From positions 1 to 7,961 of the forward strand of contig DKNG01000136.1 of assembly GCA_002470185.1 (NCBI GenBank): a stretch of DNA of 7,961 nucleotides, written 5' to 3'. The DNA is from Arcobacter sp. UBA7394. GTDB taxonomy: Bacteria; Campylobacterota; Campylobacteria; Campylobacterales; Arcobacteraceae. The notes beneath the pieces were generated by a model. The model had not been told where the DNA came from. It was given only the letters and a program-made list of their open reading frames with translations, and searched no databases. This document shows, piece by piece, positions 6,886 to 7,961 of the stretch. The stretch's first letter is position 1; each line of letters starts with the position of its first letter. A program made the translations under genes and the position numbers.

Positions 6886-6919
6886 AAGATGAGTTTTTAA
6901 TAGCCAATTAACTCATCTT
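6886..6919. repeat. 10-bp perfect inverted repeat, possible operator or hairpin
   Basis: AAGATGAGTT (6886-6895) and AACTCATCTT (6910-6919) are exact reverse complements with a 14-nt spacer; an alternative pairing adds TTAAT/ATTAA inside with a 3-nt bulge. Read leftward it is followed by TATTCT, a poor to moderate U-tract; read rightward there is no U-tract. It ends 17 nt before the second TATAAT box, so it covers the -35 region there. It could be an operator, a leader hairpin or a weak leftward terminator. Confidence 0.5.
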
Positions 6920-6936
6920 CTAATAAATAAAAATCT

Positions 6937-6942
6937 TATAAT
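6937..6942 (+). promoter_or_regulatory. candidate -10 box TATAAT (proximal) for the AraC-type gene
   Basis: A perfect -10 hexamer 52 nt before the regulator's ATG, with the inverted repeat occupying its -35 region. The position suits a promoter for the regulator and transporter unit, controlled through the repeat. No -35 consensus is visible. Confidence 0.4.
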
Positions 6943-6994
6943 TAAATAGCAATATTTTCCAAGACTTTTAACTTTTAATTATGTATCATTCTTT

Positions 6995-7840
6995 ATGATT
7001 AAAAAAAATAATAGAATTTTTAAAATAGGAGAACTTCCTTATTTAGAATTGAAATATAGTGAGGCTTTCCAAGAGTGTTCACAGAAGCATTATCACAATT
7101 TAGTTTGTTTTCTTGCTTTGAAAAATGCACATGCAAAAGTTATTATTAATGATAAAGAAATAATATTAGAAAAAGACAAGTTAGTAGTTATTAATCCAAA
7201 TGAAGTTCATTATTCAATTTCAGATGAAAAAACAAAAGATTATTATGTAATTTACTTAGATAGGCAGTGGTATAAAGAGTTACAAAATCATATTTATGAA
7301 ACAGATGATATTTTAGCTTTACCAAATGAAATAAAAAATGAAGATTTATGTAATAAGTTTTTTGAATTATTTGATTTTATTTATGAGCAAAATGATGTAA
7401 TTGAAAAGGAATTAAATCTTTTAGAGTTTTTAAAAGAGATATTTTCTTCATATATTAATAAAGATGAAATAATAAAAATAGACAATACAACAACAATTGC
7501 AAAAGAATTCAAAGAGTATATTGAAAATAATATTTCTTCAAAACTTACATTAACTCAAATTTCTAAAGTTTTAGGTTTTAGTCCTTTTCATATAATTAGA
7601 GTTTGTAAACAAGATTTTGGTTTATCTGCAAATGCTTATATTGTAAATAAAAGAGTCCATAGGGCAAAAAAATTAATAAGTGATGGTTGGGATATTGTAG
7701 ATGCAGCTAATGAAGTTGGTTTTTATGATCAGAGTCACTTAAGTAATGTATTTAAAAAAGTTTTTGCTGTAACACCAAAAGCTTATCAAAAAGATATTCA
7801 AAGAAGTTTATCAAAGGACATAAATAAAAATGAAATTTAA
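6995..7840 (+). CDS. AraC-family transcriptional regulator
   Basis: A 281-residue regulator, usual for AraC-family proteins with an N-terminal cupin sensing domain. Residues 10-100 match the AraC-binding cupin pattern, with a KHYHN motif (His32, His34) and the VVINPNEVHY block (64-73) typical of it; the ligand cannot be told. The C-terminal region (about 168-270) has two helix-turn-helix units: LTLTQISKVLGFSPFHIIRVCKQDFG (185-210), and IVDAANEVGFYDQSHLSNVFKKVFAVTPKAY (234-264), the family signature. No Shine-Dalgarno site is seen before the ATG, but upstream in-frame starts are lacking and the cupin domain begins just after it. The stop lies 11 nt inside the next gene, a transporter, which is the likely regulatory target. 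The divergent bioF operon and self-regulation are other possible targets. Confidence 0.93.
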   Translation: MIKKNNRIFKIGELPYLELKYSEAFQECSQKHYHNLVCFLALKNAHAKVIINDKEIILEKDKLVVINPNEVHYSISDEKTKDYYVIYLDRQWYKELQNHIYETDDILALPNEIKNEDLCNKFFELFDFIYEQNDVIEKELNLLEFLKEIFSSYINKDEIIKIDNTTTIAKEFKEYIENNISSKLTLTQISKVLGFSPFHIIRVCKQDFGLSANAYIVNKRVHRAKKLISDGWDIVDAANEVGFYDQSHLSNVFKKVFAVTPKAYQKDIQRSLSKDINKNEI

Positions 7841-7961
7841 TTTATTAGATAAGAATTCTAACTTCAATATTTTACTTGCTGGAATATTAGGTCTTTTTAT
7901 TGGAGTAGGGGTTGCGCGTTTTGCTTATACTTCATTATTGCCTTCAATGTTAGAAGATAAT
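7830..7961 (+). CDS. MFS transporter, YbfB/YjiJ-like, N-terminal fragment cut by window edge
   Basis: Only the first 44 codons are visible and the frame is open to the last base. After a short polar leader (MKFNLLDKNSN) comes the first membrane helix, with LAGILGLFIGVGVARFAYTSLLPSM. The GVGVARFAYTxLLP sequence is what I associate with the YbfB/YjiJ group of the major facilitator superfamily, whose members are often annotated as efflux carriers; the substrate is unknown. The ATG lies inside the end of the regulator gene (11-nt overlap) in another frame. AAGGAC at 7814-7819 is a usable but slightly distant ribosome site, and the overlap suggests coupled translation. The regulator and transporter therefore form one unit. 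Confidence 0.8.
   Translation, partial: MKFNLLDKNSNFNILLAGILGLFIGVGVARFAYTSLLPSMLEDN

Larger units (their letters stand above)
6750..6994. promoter_or_regulatory. divergent intergenic region between bioF and the AraC-type regulator
   Basis: A 245-bp non-coding stretch with no ORF of note on either strand. Read on the minus strand toward bioF, it ends in a very AT-rich TAATATATATAAA run (6755-6767) only a few bases before the ATG, so a promoter there would give a nearly leaderless bioF mRNA. On the plus strand it holds two TATAAT boxes, an inverted repeat, and two ATGCTA copies 11 bp apart (6814-6819, 6825-6830). Promoters for both flanking units must lie here or in adjoining coding sequence. 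Confidence 0.6.

Noticed and set aside
6814..6890. Small ORFs in the divergent intergenic region
   Set aside because: ATGs at 6814, 6825 and 6889 each run only a few codons before a stop and have no usable ribosome site.
7001..7008. A8 tract near the start of the AraC-type gene (and T8 at 1159-1166) as phase-variation sites
   Set aside because: Runs of eight A or T are common in such AT-rich DNA; phase-variable genes in this group generally use G/C tracts, and neither gene is a surface-structure gene of that type.
1..7961. CRISPR array, insertion sequence, tRNA or rRNA gene, prophage or defence system
   Set aside because: No regularly spaced repeats, transposase-like protein, terminal repeats or tRNA-like cloverleaf were seen; genes are core metabolism, modification, regulation and transport with uniform base composition.

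Overview
The window is AT-rich and has the features of a Campylobacterota genome, most likely Arcobacteraceae. The futalosine-pathway enzyme MqnE and the BioF and MiaB proteins are of the epsilon type. Intergenic gaps are very short and A/T-ending codons dominate. The taxonomic call rests on recognising protein families, not on a search.

Layout: (1) Positions 1-3347, + strand: the 3' part of miaB (tRNA methylthiotransferase, 5' end outside the window), overlapping by 1 nt a DUF374 acyltransferase-like gene, then a 520-codon gene for a single-pass inner-membrane protein. The order of parts in that protein looks like type IV pilus PilM, PilN and PilO (or type II secretion GspL/GspM) joined in one chain. 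(2) A perfect 12-bp stem at 3357-3385 sits between two convergent units and probably terminates both; one arm lies inside the last codons of mqnE. (3) Positions 3369-6749, - strand: a compact five-gene operon read bioF, a small secreted Cys-pair protein, a beta-carbonic anhydrase, a small membrane-anchored protein, then mqnE. The genes overlap by 4 nt or lie 1-7 nt apart. (4) Positions 6750-6994: a 245-bp divergent intergenic region with a 10-bp inverted repeat and two perfect TATAAT boxes on the + strand. (5) Positions 6995-7961, + strand: an AraC-family regulator overlapping by 11 nt the start of a YbfB/YjiJ-type MFS transporter that runs off the window.

How the genes may work together: the left unit combines tRNA modification, a lipid acyltransferase-like protein and an envelope scaffold-like protein. 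The minus-strand operon combines a biotin step (BioF, releases CO2), carbonic anhydrase (CO2/bicarbonate) and a menaquinone step (MqnE, releases bicarbonate), plus two small uncharacterised envelope proteins. The right-hand pair is a typical regulator-plus-transporter module. Most of the window is ordinary core genome. The least explained parts are the PilM/N/O-like fusion, the two small Cys-pair envelope proteins beside the carbonic anhydrase, and the structured divergent region.
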